Positions 12,759 to 13,091 of a DNA stretch of 13,091 nucleotides are shown here, one piece after another. How positions within the stretch are numbered: the first letter of the stretch is position 1; each line of letters begins with the position of its first letter. The position numbers and the translations under genes were made by a program. The notes under the pieces were generated by a model that had not been told where the DNA came from, made no database searches, and worked only from the letters and a program-made list of their open reading frames with translations. The DNA is from Acidimicrobiaceae bacterium (lineage in GTDB: Bacteria; Actinomycetota; Acidimicrobiia; Acidimicrobiales; Acidimicrobiaceae): contig JABEUO010000076.1 of the NCBI GenBank assembly GCA_013044415.1, positions 1 through 13,091 on the forward strand. Direction: 5' to 3'.

Positions 12759-13091
12759 TTAGTGTGCTAGTCCGTAGAAGGCATCTAGAGCACCAACGAG
12801 AAGTTCCTCTACGACCTTGTTGCCCTCGACGCTGCCCGCCAATCCGTAGAGCGCAGACGATTCTGCCTGGCCGAGCCCGGGGCTCTTGGCGTAGGCTACG
12901 GCATCGGCGAGTGTTGAGAGGAAGTCCTCCATTACATTGGGAAGGGTATTTGGACGGGTAACGCAGAAGTGGAGGCCGGGGGGGAGTTGTAAGCCGTTCA
13001 GACGCCAACCCTTTTTGCTTAGGTAGTCATTCACGTGGAAGATATCTATCGAGTCTGAACCGAATCCGACCAAAAAAGTAGGGTCACCGTA
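12759..13091 (-). CDS. PLP-dependent lyase/decarboxylase, sphingosine-1-phosphate lyase-like, C-terminal fragment
   Basis: The gene runs off the right edge, so only the last 110 codons are present and the PLP-binding lysine lies outside. The visible part matches the C-terminal domain of group II PLP decarboxylases, closest in style to sphingosine-1-phosphate lyases. It shows IDIFHVNDYLSKKGWRLNGLQLPPGLHFCVT, where GW.L..LQ.PP..H.C.T is the telling pattern, then ALYGLAGSVEGNKVVEELLVGALDAFYGL at the end. Bacterial relatives are often annotated as aspartate aminotransferase-family or glutamate decarboxylase-like. The FGGY kinase starts two bases after its stop, so both probably act in one catabolic route on an amino or phosphorylated polyol compound; that link is inference. 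Substrate specificity cannot be judged from this fragment. Confidence 0.75.
   Translation of the reverse strand, partial: YGDPTFLVGFGSDSIDIFHVNDYLSKKGWRLNGLQLPPGLHFCVTRPNTLPNVMEDFLSTLADAVAYAKSPGLGQAESSALYGLAGSVEGNKVVEELLVGALDAFYGLAH

Noticed and set aside
12757..13008. N-terminal extension of the kinase frame by about 84 codons
   Set aside because: It overlaps the conserved C-terminus of the PLP enzyme in another frame, is arginine- and proline-rich without family similarity, and the FGGY fold starts right at YALGIDLGTGG.

Overview
The window looks like a chromosomal, mostly housekeeping stretch of an actinobacterium. My best guess is the class Acidimicrobiia, or a similarly deep actinobacterial lineage of moderate GC. 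This is inferred from gene order and protein style, not from a search. The pointers are a PriA remnant without helicase motifs, the chain priA-def-fmt-rib genes-hisG, a DUF1844 gene beside infC-rpmI-rplT-trmH, long-form HisG, and a small cold-shock-like protein with an FHC...DGSR core. Non-ATG starts are common (TTG for fmt, ribE, ribBA and trmH; GTG for mog and the DUF1844 gene; apparently ATA for infC).

Layout. Positions 1-733 hold the C-terminal part of PriA. A split-barrel FMN-binding protein (819-1481), peptide deformylase def (1521-2018), methionyl-tRNA formyltransferase fmt (2064-2951) and a MogA/MoaB-type molybdopterin protein (2982-3461) follow on the same strand. A 170-nt gap with 11-bp and 8-bp tandem repeats then leads into the riboflavin cluster ribD-ribE-ribBA-ribH (3632-7144), followed by hisG (7232-8107). 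A small cold-shock-domain-like gene (8139-8408) converges with a DUF1844 gene (8405-8809, minus), and their stop codons overlap. Diverging from the DUF1844 gene is infC-rpmI-rplT-trmH (8978-11125). On the minus strand, a PLP-dependent lyase/decarboxylase fragment (13091-12759) and an FGGY sugar kinase (12756-11176) form a two-gene unit that converges on trmH.

Function. Def and Fmt add and remove the formyl group of initiator Met. RibD, RibE, RibBA and RibH together carry every dedicated enzymatic step from GTP and ribulose-5-phosphate to riboflavin except the phosphatase step. HisG starts histidine synthesis. IF3, L35, L20 and an RNA methyltransferase serve translation. The minus-strand pair is the only accessory-looking part.

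I found no mobile element, CRISPR array, tRNA or rRNA, and no wholly new system. The most interesting signals are the apparent AUA start of infC, a short upstream ORF overlapping it, a 17-bp duplication that changes the RibBA C-terminus, the tandem repeats before the riboflavin genes, the competing stem-loops before the FMN-protein gene, and apparent leaderless promoters with matching spacing. No gene-free stretch exceeds 300 bases; the longest are 3462-3631 and 8810-8977.
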